From contig KN880472.1 in assembly GCA_000934385.1 (NCBI GenBank), forward strand, positions 79,900-143,899: 64,000 bases of DNA. Reading direction: 5' to 3'. Positions within the stretch are counted from its first letter, which is position 1; each line of letters begins with the position of its first letter. Below are positions 49,811-59,808 of this stretch, in pieces. Source of the DNA: Cylindrobasidium torrendii FP15055 ss-10 (lineage: Eukaryota > Basidiomycota > Agaricomycetes > Agaricales > Physalacriaceae). Below the pieces are notes generated by a model. The model made no database searches, was not told where the DNA came from, and saw nothing but the letters and a program-made list of their open reading frames with translations. A program made the position numbers and the translations under genes.

Positions 49811-52800
49811 TTAAGCCAGTCCAGTGTGCAGGAACTCAGCATCGTCCAGTCCCTCGTCTACTGCATCGTCTGCCGTCCCATCCTCATCGATATGACCAGT
49901 CTCAGCCGCTATCCGGTTCCATGAGTCCTCCGGGGCTACATACATCTCCGCGCCTCGGAATTCCTCAAACACTGTGTAGACATGGCGCGCTGTTGCTCCC
50001 AGTCCGGCGTCAAAGGTCAATAAGGCCGTCAGGCTTGCATCATCCACTCTGTTGCAGTCCCGCAGCGCCGGGGAAACATCCTTCTTCCTCATCACCTCCT
50101 CCCACATGCGTCGTCGCGAGGTCGTCACTCCCGGGCAGGCTGTGCATACTAGCAACGCATGCACTTCGTCCTCAACCTTGAGTCTGCAGAATCGGCATAG
50201 TCTGGCTCCCCTGGGCACTCGTGGACGGCTGTGGTCCGGTCGACGTAGAACATTCACTGCCAACGGGTGTTCCGAGGCAAGCAAGGAGCTCATTGCAAGC
50301 CTGTAGTCCACGTTCAGCAGCAACATAGCGGGCAGTGTGCGTCCTCTCCGGAACACGTCCCCTTTGTCGTCCATCATCCTCCCCAGCACCGCGGTGCTCT
50401 TGTTCGCTCGCAGGCATTCTGCGACCCAGGCCTGCGCTGCCTCATCGACCTGTGCCAGAGTCTTTTCCACCCAGTCCGCGTCTCCCATTTTCTCATAGTC
50501 GTCCCCGACATCGACACCAATCGGCAGCGCCGCCAGCGCCATCCTGGCCCGAAGGTGGTGTGTGTCCTGGTGTAGCTTCGCGCGCTGCTGCGAATCCTGC
50601 CTTGCCGCGGCTGCTAGAGTCCCCGCGTCCAAGTTCTGAAGATAGCCTAGGTAACGAATCATAATCTTGGCTCGCGTGAACCGGATTGGTGTAATTCCTG
50701 AGAGGACAAACAGTGGGGCTGTACTCGATCTCCGGGACAGTCCCAGGGCCCTGCGTAGCCAGCTGTGTTGTGCTTTCTCCAGCGCCTCGACATGCGATCC
50801 CGTATCCAAAGTCAGTTCGCATCCGTACGTTAGGTGTGGCTCGACCTGTGCGTGGTATAGGTGGATGGCGTAGGCCACATCAAGACGTCCAATGTGTTTC
50901 TCGAGGGTGAACATGACACCAGTCACCGCCTTTGCGGCCAACTCCTTTTCGCGGTAGTGCTTCCTGTAGATTTCCCCGGTCCCGCTCATGTACCACGCTC
51001 CCACGTATTTGTAGTCCTTGACCAGGCCGATGTCCTCCCTGTTCACCACCAGACCTTCACCCCGACGCGCAGCTCCGCCGAATACCATCCACTTCGTCTT
51101 TTTTACACTCATAGTCATACCGTTCCGTCTGCACCAGCCAAAGAACTGGTCTGTCTTTCCCTGGAGGCCGGGCATTTTCCTGGACATGAGGCCAACGTCG
51201 TCCGCCTGTTCCAAGTGCGAGATGACCCTGCCTGCCAGCTTCATGTCGTCCGCCCGCGGTGTGATTGCGGCGTCGAGGTCGGCAAAGAAAATAATCCATA
51301 GGACTGGTGATGCCGAGTCGCCCGTCAGCAGGCCTGGCATCATTAGTCTTGCTCGTGTACATCGATCCCATGCACTCACCAACCAAAGCTTTGAACGCCG
51401 CCGATACCGCGCCCTCTGTTCGCACCACATACTGCATCCTACAGTACAGCATTCTCAGCCAGTCGAAGATCTTCCCCGCCGCGCCCTGGCGATACATCTT
51501 CACCCACAGAGTTGCAATGTTCGTTGACGGGAAAGCATCCTTGAGGTCCACAAAGGCTACATACAGCCTCTCGCCATCCGCGACCGCCGCGTCTATGGCT
51601 GCGCGTAGGATGAACGAGCAGTTGTGCGTTCGCATTCCCTTGCGGAATCCATTCTGTGAGTCGGGTATGATGCCTTTACGCGTCGTCCATTCCGTCAGCC
51701 TCATCTCTATGACCAGCGTGAACAATTTGAGGATGCAGCTCTCCAGCCCGACCACTCTGTAGCTATCGGGGTCGCTGATGTCCTTCCCCTTCTTCAGTAT
51801 TGCCACCAGGATCGTCACCAACCAGGAATCTGGTGCGCCCTGCGCCTCCATACACTCATTGAAGAGGTCGGCAAGCGCTGCGCTGGGGATGCGCATAACG
51901 GTCTCATAGGCAATCTTGTCGGCTCCAACCGCGGACCGACCAATTCTTCCTTTCAGTCTCTCCTTCCCCTTGTGAAACTCGGGTTCTGAGGCCCATCTCT
52001 CCAGCTCGTCGCCACCATCCTCCTGAATCGTGCGGGATGGGATGCCCTCTGCCACCAGTTCGTCCCAGTCGAGCGCCGCAGAGTCGAAGTGTTCTGTTCC
52101 CTCACGTCCTCCATTCATGCGAACCCAGAAGTTGTGCGTCTGTTCGTCGTGGGGCACCAAACTTGGGCGCTTCTTCTCCGACAGTATCTCGCTCACGATG
52201 TCCCACCAAGGTTTCCCGAACGGCGCATTCCTCAGTCGTTCCCGCAGCACGCGGATGAGTTCCAGTCCCCCGGCATTAGACTGTGCGCCATCCCGGACAC
52301 TCCATGGCAGCGCCAGTTCATGGGCCTCTGTGCGATAATGCGCCTTCTCCACCGCCTCTTTCGATGGCAATGTCACCTTCTCCACCACCAGCGGCCGCGT
52401 CTGTGTTGGTCCGTGGATTGCTGGTTTAGGTTCGCAAAGGAGAGGCGTAGATTTGGCGTCACGCGCTGCCTGTACCGCGGCCGCCTTAGTCTGTAGCCAC
52501 CACCGGTCCTGCTCGCCCTCTCTTGTCGCTCGAATGACGATTGGTGCCCTGTGTTCATATATTGCCTGTACCAGGAGCTTTGCCGCCTCCCCATGCTGAG
52601 CAGGGAATCCGAGCTCTGACTGAGTAGCCATTGCATGCCCACACAGCAATGCCAGCTGCCAGCTGCCGCTGTAGATCACCACTCTATTGTTTGGCGGAGT
52701 CGATGTGATTGCCCATGTCGCCGCGTATAGTGCTGCCGACGCAGAGTCGTGGGATAGCGACGTTGGCAGCCCGCCTACCATGAAGCGGTTGTTCTGTACG

Positions 52801-53966
52801 GCCATACCCCGAGCTATGGCTACGGCAGCCCTCCTCTTCTCCTTCGGCCCACTCACAGCGCCGGCGATCCCATAGACGGTTGGCCTCTCATCGTACAACA
52901 CTGCACCGTAGATGCGTCGCAGGGTCTCGTCCGGTGTCTCCACCATGCCCAGCACGGTCTTCAGCTTTCGATTCAAGCCCGGTTGTTCGAGGAAATATTG
53001 TGGGCGGCTCTCACGGAGCGGTGCCTCGGTGTCCTCGCATGACGGTACTGGCGGGGCCCGTGGTCTCGCAGGGAGTTCAGCATGCATACCGCCACATGTG
53101 AGTGTCAGCAGAGCGTGGTCTGTCGTGTCGTGCAGAACGCGTTGGACCATGAAGCACCCGTCGTTTAATTTGTCCAGGTGCGCCGTCGACCAGCACGCGT
53201 AATCCACGGTGCTCTGGCCCCTCGGTGTATAGCAGGTCAGTCTTCCAGGGGAGGTATCCTCGTATCGCGTCCCGTTCAGAATGGTCATCTCGTTTGTGGA
53301 TGCAAGGTCGACCAGCCAGCGCGCGCGGCCATTAGTACCATTGTCGGAGGATACTCTGGGCACACCCTCAGTTGGTGAGGCATCCTTGATCCGCGCATTG
53401 AGATCACCTATCAGACATACAGGTTTCTCCGGGAACCGCATCGTCAGGTATGCTAGTGCGTTTTCCGTGGCCACTTCTGGGTCTGTGAGTGTCCATTTCC
53501 TGAAGTTTGACGACCTAGGGCATACATAGACCGCTAGCAGCACCAGAGGACCAATATCGACTGCAAGGATGTCGGGCTCCGACACTATGGGTATGACCAC
53601 GACCGGTACGCTTGCGCGATATATCAATGCCACTCCTCCTGAAGGACGGTCATGGGACGAGAGGGGCCTGCTTGCCGTTATCATCATGAATCCAACTGGT
53701 AGCCTTGTTCTTTCCGCCTCTCCCGGCGCAAAGAAAGTCTCTGCCATGACCATGATATCGTGCGCCTCGATGATCTTAACCAGGCCCAGCCGTTGGATCT
53801 TGGTGGTGAGGAAGCCATGGACGTTGAGGTAGCCTATGGAGATCTTCCTTGAGTCGGCATTTGTGGGTACGTCGGCCACAGCCGGTCGCGCCGTCTCGCG
53901 GTTCACAGGGTCAGGTTCAGGCAAGGTGCGGGGGCTATCGTCATCGTGTATATTGACAGTACTATT
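49811..53966 (-). CDS. LINE ORF2: endonuclease, RNase H-like domain, reverse transcriptase
   Basis: Two segments, 53966-51380 and 51333-49811, joined over a 46-nt intron-like sequence, give about 1355 residues from codon 53924. An APE-type endonuclease fills the N-terminus ('ISIGYLNVHGF', 'CLIGDLNARI', 'STVDYACWS', 'HDTTDHALL'). A degenerate RNase H-like segment follows ('SASAALYAATWAITSTPPNNRVVIYSGS'-type pattern, given here in part). The RT has motif A 'VAFVDLKDAFPS', motif B 'GLLTGDSASPVLW' created by the splice, and motif C 'QADDVGLMS'. The C-terminus has a CCHC knuckle (CRFC...H...C). The frame opens at 53966, but no ATG precedes the endonuclease domain. Catalysis is target-primed reverse transcription in the nucleus. 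Confidence 0.85.
51334..51379 (-). other. 46-nt spliceosomal intron in LINE ORF2
   Basis: Donor GTGAGT at 51379, branch-like GACTAATG 15 nt before the end, and acceptor CCAG at 51334. Removal restores the RT motif B region (ALVG joined to LLTGDSASP). Retention shifts the frame and ends the protein at 51057. Confidence 0.8.
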
Positions 53967-54003
53967 CTATTCACAAGTATCAGATACAAAGTAGGCAGGA
54001 GTG

Positions 54004-55428
54004 CTAGGTAGTCTTCACCGCCGCTCGCCAAGCCGTCAGGCCATTCAGCTGTGATAGATGACCACTGTTGAGTGTCTGCATGAACCTCGTCGCCGTGTCC
54101 TCGTCCAGGAAGGTCATTCCAAGGTTGCGGCCTCGGCCATCCCTGCGGGTGGTCCACCAGAAGGAGCCGTCGTCGAGGTCGTTTTGAGAGAATCCCGGGG
54201 ACGCATTCAGCGCCCTGAGTGCCATGTCCTTCGCTACCTCCGGCCCTTGGGGAAGCGGGCCCATAGCAATGGTGACCATGTTCGGGCGGGCGCGCTTGGC
54301 TGGGGGCGGGGCCATGGAGTGGTCAGGCATGTGCGGGGTGGCCATGAAAGCGGGTACAGGAGGGGCCGAGTTGGTCATGAAGCGCGGCGTCACTGGGGAG
54401 GGTGCGGACATGAAGGCAGGCGCTGGGGCAGGCGGCGCCACCCCCGGCCAGGGCAGCGCGCCAGTGGTAGCTTGCATCTGGGCGGGCGATGTGTGGATGG
54501 GCGGGAGAGCATTGTCCTGGCGGATCATGGTGACTTCCTTCTTTAGGCTGGTGAAGTCCTCCATCTGCTGCGTAAGCCGCCTAGCCATGTCGTCCATCGT
54601 TGCTTTCTGTTTTGCCACCGTGGACGAGAGAGCCACCACATCGGCGCGCAGAGCATCGTTGGTGGCTGTAGCACCCTGGCGGCTCAGATTGAGTACGTTG
54701 TTCCACAGCTCCCTGAACTTGAGGTTGTCAGATAGCATAAGGTCGGCAGCCGACGTCGGGGCAGTATGGGCTCGCGAAGTTGCGGTGTTCATGTCTGCAA
54801 TAGCGCTTGCGAGCAGATTCTGGAGCTGGCCGGAGGTTGATTCCAGCTCCACCCTCATTGAGGAAAGGGCTTCGTTGGTAGCGGCGGCGCATGAGGCATG
54901 GGCCAGCTCGTAGGCAGGAGGGCTCGAGAGGCCGCTATCCAAAAGGTTGTCGATGTCCCTTCGTAGGGCCGCCAGTTGCCTGGCTGTCGTCATTCTGCTT
55001 TCCTCGTTCTGCAGGTCGTGCACGAGGAGCATGTCCACGAGTGGTGCTATCTTCTTGAAGCCATCCATGAATCTGGTGAAAGCCAGCGGCGCAGTTTCTT
55101 TTGAGACGGCAGGGGCCAGGCCTAGGTTGCTGAACGCCGTCGCCGCCGAGACTTCAGCGCGCTGCGTCCAGTCTGACACCGGAGGTGGGGGCGGGGCCGC
55201 CTTCTTGCCGACGCTTTTGGACGGAGAGGGCGTCTCAGGCGGGCTGGAGCCCGCCGGCATTGTCCAGAAGGCGTCTTCAGCCGACATCGTGCTCAGCTTG
55301 GACGCCGGGAGAGATTTTGTTCGCGTTGGGGCAGGGGTACCTGGCGTAGGGAGGCTCGGGATGGAAGGATCGGGGTCAGAGCTCCCCGAGGCATGCTCCG
55401 GCGTTGAGACGGGCGGGAGGGGTTCCAT
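54004..55428 (-). CDS. LINE ORF1 protein
   Basis: A single frame of 474 residues from ATG 55428 (MEPLPPVS); the open frame extends further upstream without an ATG. The N-terminus is Pro/Ser/Thr-rich. A long helical, probably coiled-coil middle follows (about residues 150-330, many Leu/Met/Ala heptads, 'VAKQKATMDDMARRLTQQME'). A Pro/Met-rich linker leads to a C-terminal 80-residue segment ('GMTFLDEDTATRFMQTLN') that could be an RRM-like fold. ORF1 proteins of LINEs bind the element RNA and form trimeric particles. No zinc knuckle is seen. Position directly upstream of ORF2, on the same strand with 38 nt between the open frames, supports the assignment. Confidence 0.75.
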   Translation of the reverse strand: MEPLPPVSTPEHASGSSDPDPSIPSLPTPGTPAPTRTKSLPASKLSTMSAEDAFWTMPAGSSPPETPSPSKSVGKKAAPPPPPVSDWTQRAEVSAATAFSNLGLAPAVSKETAPLAFTRFMDGFKKIAPLVDMLLVHDLQNEESRMTTARQLAALRRDIDNLLDSGLSSPPAYELAHASCAAATNEALSSMRVELESTSGQLQNLLASAIADMNTATSRAHTAPTSAADLMLSDNLKFRELWNNVLNLSRQGATATNDALRADVVALSSTVAKQKATMDDMARRLTQQMEDFTSLKKEVTMIRQDNALPPIHTSPAQMQATTGALPWPGVAPPAPAPAFMSAPSPVTPRFMTNSAPPVPAFMATPHMPDHSMAPPPAKRARPNMVTIAMGPLPQGPEVAKDMALRALNASPGFSQNDLDDGSFWWTTRRDGRGRNLGMTFLDEDTATRFMQTLNSGHLSQLNGLTAWRAAVKTT

Positions 55429-56013
55429 GATAATATCTATCCAGTCTAAGCAGTCGTTGCACCTCTGTGACTCCTCAACGCACCAGATGTCATTCTCTCG
55501 ACTTCGACTGTTGCAGCTGTGCACGCAGGCCTCGTTCGAATGGTACTAGAGCTATTGATTCGTCAGATCTGGTCGTCTGGCTATCTGGTCTCCTACCTAA
55601 GCAGCTCGACGTGGTGGTTGGGCCGTTCGAGCAGATATGGCCAGTGTGCGGTTCTGGCAGCGGAGGATGAGGGGCGGAGGAGAGAAGTTTTACTTGACTC
55701 ATACCATTCTCCCCAGCATTTCCAGGCCGCCTCTTCGTTCTACCGTTTGCCCACGGCCGTACTTCGCCGCACAATTTGCCTCCGTCGTCAGGTTCATACG
55801 TCCGGTCGGGCGACAGTGAGGAAGAGATCGTGGCGGTAAGTTTTTGGTGCATGGCCGCCGGCCGATCGCTTTTAGTCGTCCATGCTCACATGGTATAGCC
55901 TTCGGCCGATTCAATTCAAAATTTGTGTGAGCGGTTGAGCACCAGTGTGCAGCCAGCAGTATACATTACGACGGTGTGCATCTCTTTTATAATATAGGTA
56001 GAAGTGTCGAAGG

Positions 56014-56101
56014 TAACGGTGTTGTAGGTAGTGCCAAGTACAGTGTGTAACTTAGTTAACGGCGTTGTAGGTAGTGTGCCAAGTACAGTGTCTAACTTAG
56101 T
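56014..56101 (-). repeat. 44-bp tandem duplication
   Basis: Two adjacent copies of a 43-45-bp unit beginning TAACGG(T/C)GTTGTAGGTAGTG, differing at a few positions and by a 2-bp TG insertion. It lies between the small ORF and ORF1 in the element's 5' region. Confidence 0.85.
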
Positions 56102-56105
56102 CGGC

Positions 56106-56561
56106 TCATGCAAGAACACTGGCCTGCATACCTCCGGGCAGTCCTGTCATACGAACGCGCTTGTCTCCTGGGCCCACCGTCAGCACCTCCACCTGTAGGA
56201 TGTCGTCGAAGTGCATGGAGACGTCCCCTTGTGCTAGCGCCCGATTATTGATGCGGCCAGCTTCGAGTTCTACCACCCTGTCTCGAATTGAGGCCAGCTC
56301 GGCAGCCATACGCTGGCGCGCGTCATCCAGTTCCGCCATTTCAGCTTTTGCCGCGCGTAGTTCTGCATGAAGGTTGTCTGTTTCCTCCTTGAGCGTCTCT
56401 TGTGCGAGGCCCAGTGAGCGCTCCGTGGTGTCGAGTATTTCCGCGCGGTGCTCATCGATTGCACAGAAGGTAGCTACAAGGCAGCTCTTGAGGATGGAGG
56501 CGCGCTCGGCGTCGGGGCTCTCCTCCCTTGCTGGGGTTGTGGTGGTGTGCGACTGAGCCAT
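56106..56561 (-). CDS. Small coiled-coil ORF upstream of LINE ORF1
   Basis: 151 codons from ATG 56561. The middle is a continuous predicted coiled coil ('HAELRAAKAEMAELDDARQ', 'ASIRDRVVELEAGR'). I do not recognise a family. It lies on the LINE strand between the two 5' repeat arrays, so it is either an extra ORF of the element (comparable to an ORF0) or a host sequence next to the insertion. The codon usage is GC-rich like ORF1 and ORF2. No signal peptide or zinc motif is present. Confidence 0.55.
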   Translation of the reverse strand: MAQSHTTTTPAREESPDAERASILKSCLVATFCAIDEHRAEILDTTERSLGLAQETLKEETDNLHAELRAAKAEMAELDDARQRMAAELASIRDRVVELEAGRINNRALAQGDVSMHFDDILQVEVLTVGPGDKRVRMTGLPGGMQASVLA

Positions 56562-57644
56562 GATAGGGTGCAGTTCTGATCGGCTCGGATATCACCCTCG
56601 GTCTGACATAGCAGTGCGAAGCCCCTTTTCGAGTCAGAAATCAGTTGCGCCGCGGCCTGAACTAAGTCGACGCCCGAGGGTCCCGTACCCCTCATCAGCC
56701 CGCCCACACTTAAACACGTTTGTAGCCACTGTCTCAGTCAACACAATCCCACTCGCTGCAGTCCCAGTCAATATGAGTCGATACAGTCCCAGCCGTTACG
56801 AGTCGACACAGTCCCAGTCGTTACGAGTCGTTATACATAGTCCCAGTCGTTACGAGTCGTTATAGTCCCAGTCGTTACACACGGTCCCAGTCGTTACGAG
56901 TCAATAAAAGGAGAAAACGGACCTTGAGTAAAGCCCGTGGGGTGCGAAATCGAACAAGGCGCATCCAAAAGAAGGTGATGGCCGACGCAGGACCCGCCAG
57001 TATTGTCAATTCGAGCGGATCAGGTCAAGCCGCAGAAGCACAGGGCATATGAGAGTGGGCCGAGACGGGGAAGGAACCACTGCAGTGGCGTCCCAGGAGA
57101 ATGGGACGCATGTGCTGCGCGAATAAGTGCACTAAGTGGTTGTCGAAGCTGCAGGCATGAAATGAAGCATCACAATGTGAGCTGTATAGCTGTATCCGTT
57201 CACGAGCTGTGAGTCGAGTGTATTTTGCTATGAGCGCTTAGCGCGCGCTAGATCAGCTGTTGGAATAGGACGAAGAAGAGATGAAGGGTGTTGTGAGTTG
57301 GAATCGCTATGTGGCAGGCGTCTATTTTGCCGTGGATGGCGGAATATAGACTCAGAGGGATTAATCCTTGACTTGTAGCCAGTTAGCCTCAATGCTAACG
57401 ACACATTTGCACTGGGCCTGGACACGCAGAACATCGGGGCAACGCCTTGGCTGCACTGGGAGGGTGCGATAAAAGCCACGCGCGGGTATTATCTTATCAG
57501 ATTCCTCGGTCCGGCAACTGCGAAATTGACTTCGATCGGCAGCTGTGAACGCATCTTTATAAAAACTTTCATCTCCCCATGAGTCAAGAGCCCTCACTTT
57601 TACTTCTCGTGTCCCTTCCTCCGTTCACCTAATACCCAAAAAGA
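56562..57644. other. Presumed LINE 5' region and promoter of the NAGS gene
   Basis: Contains the minisatellite and, further right, 0.7 kb without a supported frame. A TTATAAAA box at about 57557-57564 lies some 85 bp upstream of the N-acetylglutamate synthase ATG. Confidence 0.5.
56760..56905. repeat. Minisatellite with a 25-bp unit, about six copies
   Basis: Plus-strand unit AGTCCCAGTCGTTACGAGTC plus about five variable bases. Copies are 20-29 bp long with substitutions and small indels. It is upstream of all LINE ORFs in their transcriptional direction. Confidence 0.9.
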
Positions 57645-59532
57645 ATGCTATCGCTTGCTTCGTCGTCGTGCCGCGCAGCACAGAGCCTGCAATCCCGCCG
57701 TGGCCAGGCATATAAGGCGTTTTATGCGGTGCGCTATCCGTGCATCGCTAGGAACACCACTAAACGTGCCCCAGACAATACGCAGCCTCAGGCAACCAGC
57801 ACCACCGGATAACGACGAGCCTTTGCACGATAATGTGTGTAGTATCCGCGCGTTTTGACTCATTACTGACCAGACCCAGGATTTCATTCTGTCTATTCTG
57901 CGCGCCAATCCCTCTGCTCGTGATTCCCGCGGCTACTTGGCATCCTTTGGACCTCGCCCCAGGACAGGTGCCCCGCCGTCGCAGTCCCCCGACCTCAACG
58001 TTCCCACTGTCAAAGCAGCCGACACGGCCGTGACATCCGAAACCACGCCGACCACACCTATTATCGACGCCATTCTCGACCCTGTTGTCCGCCGCACATC
58101 GCTCGTCAAAATCCAAGGTCCATTCACAGACCTGCAGCTGGAGAGCATCGCCCGCGGCATGGTCTATCTCGAGAAACTTGGCCTTGTCAGTGTCATTGTG
58201 GTCGATGTGGATATCAATATCTCGGCCAATGAGCGCAGTGACATTAACGAGGAGGTGATGCGCGTCTGTGCTGCGTTGGAACGGCAAGGTGCCCGTGCCC
58301 GTCCAGTGCTCGGTGCATTCGTTCGCCTGGGGCCCCATCCCGATGCCCCCAACACAGAGCACGGCTTCGAGCCCCCAGAAGCGCATACGATACCGTCCGA
58401 CCTTAGTCCCATCAAGTCGGCCCTTTCTGCTGGCGATATCCCTGTTCTGCCTCCATTCGCATTGGACTCATTCTGCCGTTCGGTGCGCATCAACGCCAAC
58501 GACATCACAGCCGCGTTGGCCCGTGGCATGGCGGAAGCAGCCAAAGACGGCAGTTCTCGGAAAAACGATGTGGACCTCATGCCCCTGCGCGTCATGATCA
58601 TCAACCGCGAAGGAGGAATTCCTTCCTATGCGCGTTCGGGCCTGCCTCATCTTCTTGTAAACATTGATTCTGAGTACGACCATATCAAAGATACCTTTTC
58701 TCCGGGCTGGCGGCACACACACCCTACATCCCTCGACAACCTAGCGCTGGCTCGCAAATGCCTGGCATATATGCCTCCAACGTCCTCTGCGGTTATGGTC
58801 TCCCATCGCTCTCCGTCGTCTCTGATTGCCAATCTCATCACCAACCGGCCTGCCGTCAGCTCTAGTCTACCGCATGCGCTACTTCAAGGCAATCGTAAGC
58901 TGACGCCCCATACGCCGACTCTTATACGGCGTGGCATGCCCATTCGGGTTGTGCGAACTGTAGATGCCATTGACCAGGCCAAGATGACCAACCTGCTCGA
59001 GAAGTCGTTCAATCGCGTGCTCGACACCGACAAGTTCTATGCCCGCCTGCAGGATTCCTTGGATTTTGTCATTGTCGCAGGCGACTATGCTGGCGCTGCC
59101 ATTGTCACCAACGAGCCGTCTCCGAATGCACAAAATCCGATATCCTACCTGGACAAGTTTGCTGTGCTGCCCAGTCATCAAGGGGATGGGACGGTTGACT
59201 TCCTGTGGGTGGCGTTGCACGACGAGTCGTATGGGCTTGGGCATCCGTCTTCGGCGAACCCGAACGGCGGCAAGGGGGGTGAGGGCGAGGGGCGGGATTT
59301 GGTGTGGCGGTCGCGTGCGAATAACCCGGTGAACAAGTGGTATTTTGAACGCAGCACGGGCCACATGCGGATGGGCGACTGGGTGCTCTTCTGGTGCGAC
59401 GCGGAGAAGCAGCTGAAGATTGAGCAAGGACGCAGGTGGATGTCGGGGCTGTCGTACGTGGAAGATTGGGAGAGTGGGAGGCTGGATCATTGGGGGGATG
59501 TGGTGATGAAAATTCCGTCTGCATGGAAGTAA
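57645..59532 (+). CDS. ARG2: N-acetylglutamate synthase, mitochondrial
   Basis: Exons 57645-57728, 57775-57834 and 57874-59532, with 46- and 39-nt introns, give 600 residues. The first 45 residues are Ser/Arg-rich with few acids and suit a mitochondrial targeting peptide. The amino-acid-kinase-like part spans about residues 55-420 ('LVKIQGPFTDLQLESIARGM', 'VSHRSPSSLIANLITNRP'). The C-terminal NAT domain of the vertebrate-like type has 'YLDKFAVLPSHQGDGTVDFLW', 'LVWRSRANNPVNKWYFERS' and 'GDWVLFW'. The enzyme acetylates glutamate with acetyl-CoA, the first step of arginine synthesis. I did not find an upstream arginine-attenuator-type uORF, although I could only check the short leader by eye. 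Confidence 0.9.
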
Positions 59533-59808
59533 GGAGGGTATGTGCCAGGTTGTAGAGTATTTACTAGAATTGAAGGACGCGACTACGATGTTGGAACTAC
59601 TTATATTGTACACAGAAGAACGTGATATCCTTGTACTGTTTTCTCGATTTTTATTACTGTTTGAGAATGGAAGCGAAGAAATATCGGGCTTTGAATTTGA
59701 GCTTTGAGCTTGACTAACCGTAATCGATATCGGGCCGGTGCCACTCCGTGTGAACAAGGCACCTGGCTGCGCTACTCTGCCCTCCATGCCTTTCACCACC
59801 ACAACACA

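Larger units (their letters stand above)
49491..56910 (-). mobile_element. LINE (non-LTR) retrotransposon, apparently near full length
   Basis: Read on the minus strand, the element has this order: 25-bp minisatellite (56760-56905), a small coiled-coil ORF (56561-56106), a 44-bp tandem duplication (56101-56014), ORF1 (55428-54004), ORF2 with APE-type endonuclease and reverse transcriptase (53966-49811), a 0.3-kb 3' UTR, and a terminal (CCTAA)n tract. Both main ORFs lack premature stops if one 46-nt intron in ORF2 is removed, which suggests a recent insertion. The 5' boundary is my estimate from the repeats. I found no clear target-site duplication. Confidence 0.8.

Noticed and set aside
51057..51380. 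Reading the LINE ORF2 break as a disabling frameshift (pseudogene)
   Set aside because: The exact GTGAGT...CTAAT...CCAG segment restores RT motif B, so an intron explains it better.
58879..59802. A 307-codon minus-strand frame over the 3' end of the NAGS gene
   Set aside because: Antisense shadow of the NAT domain, with no motif of its own.
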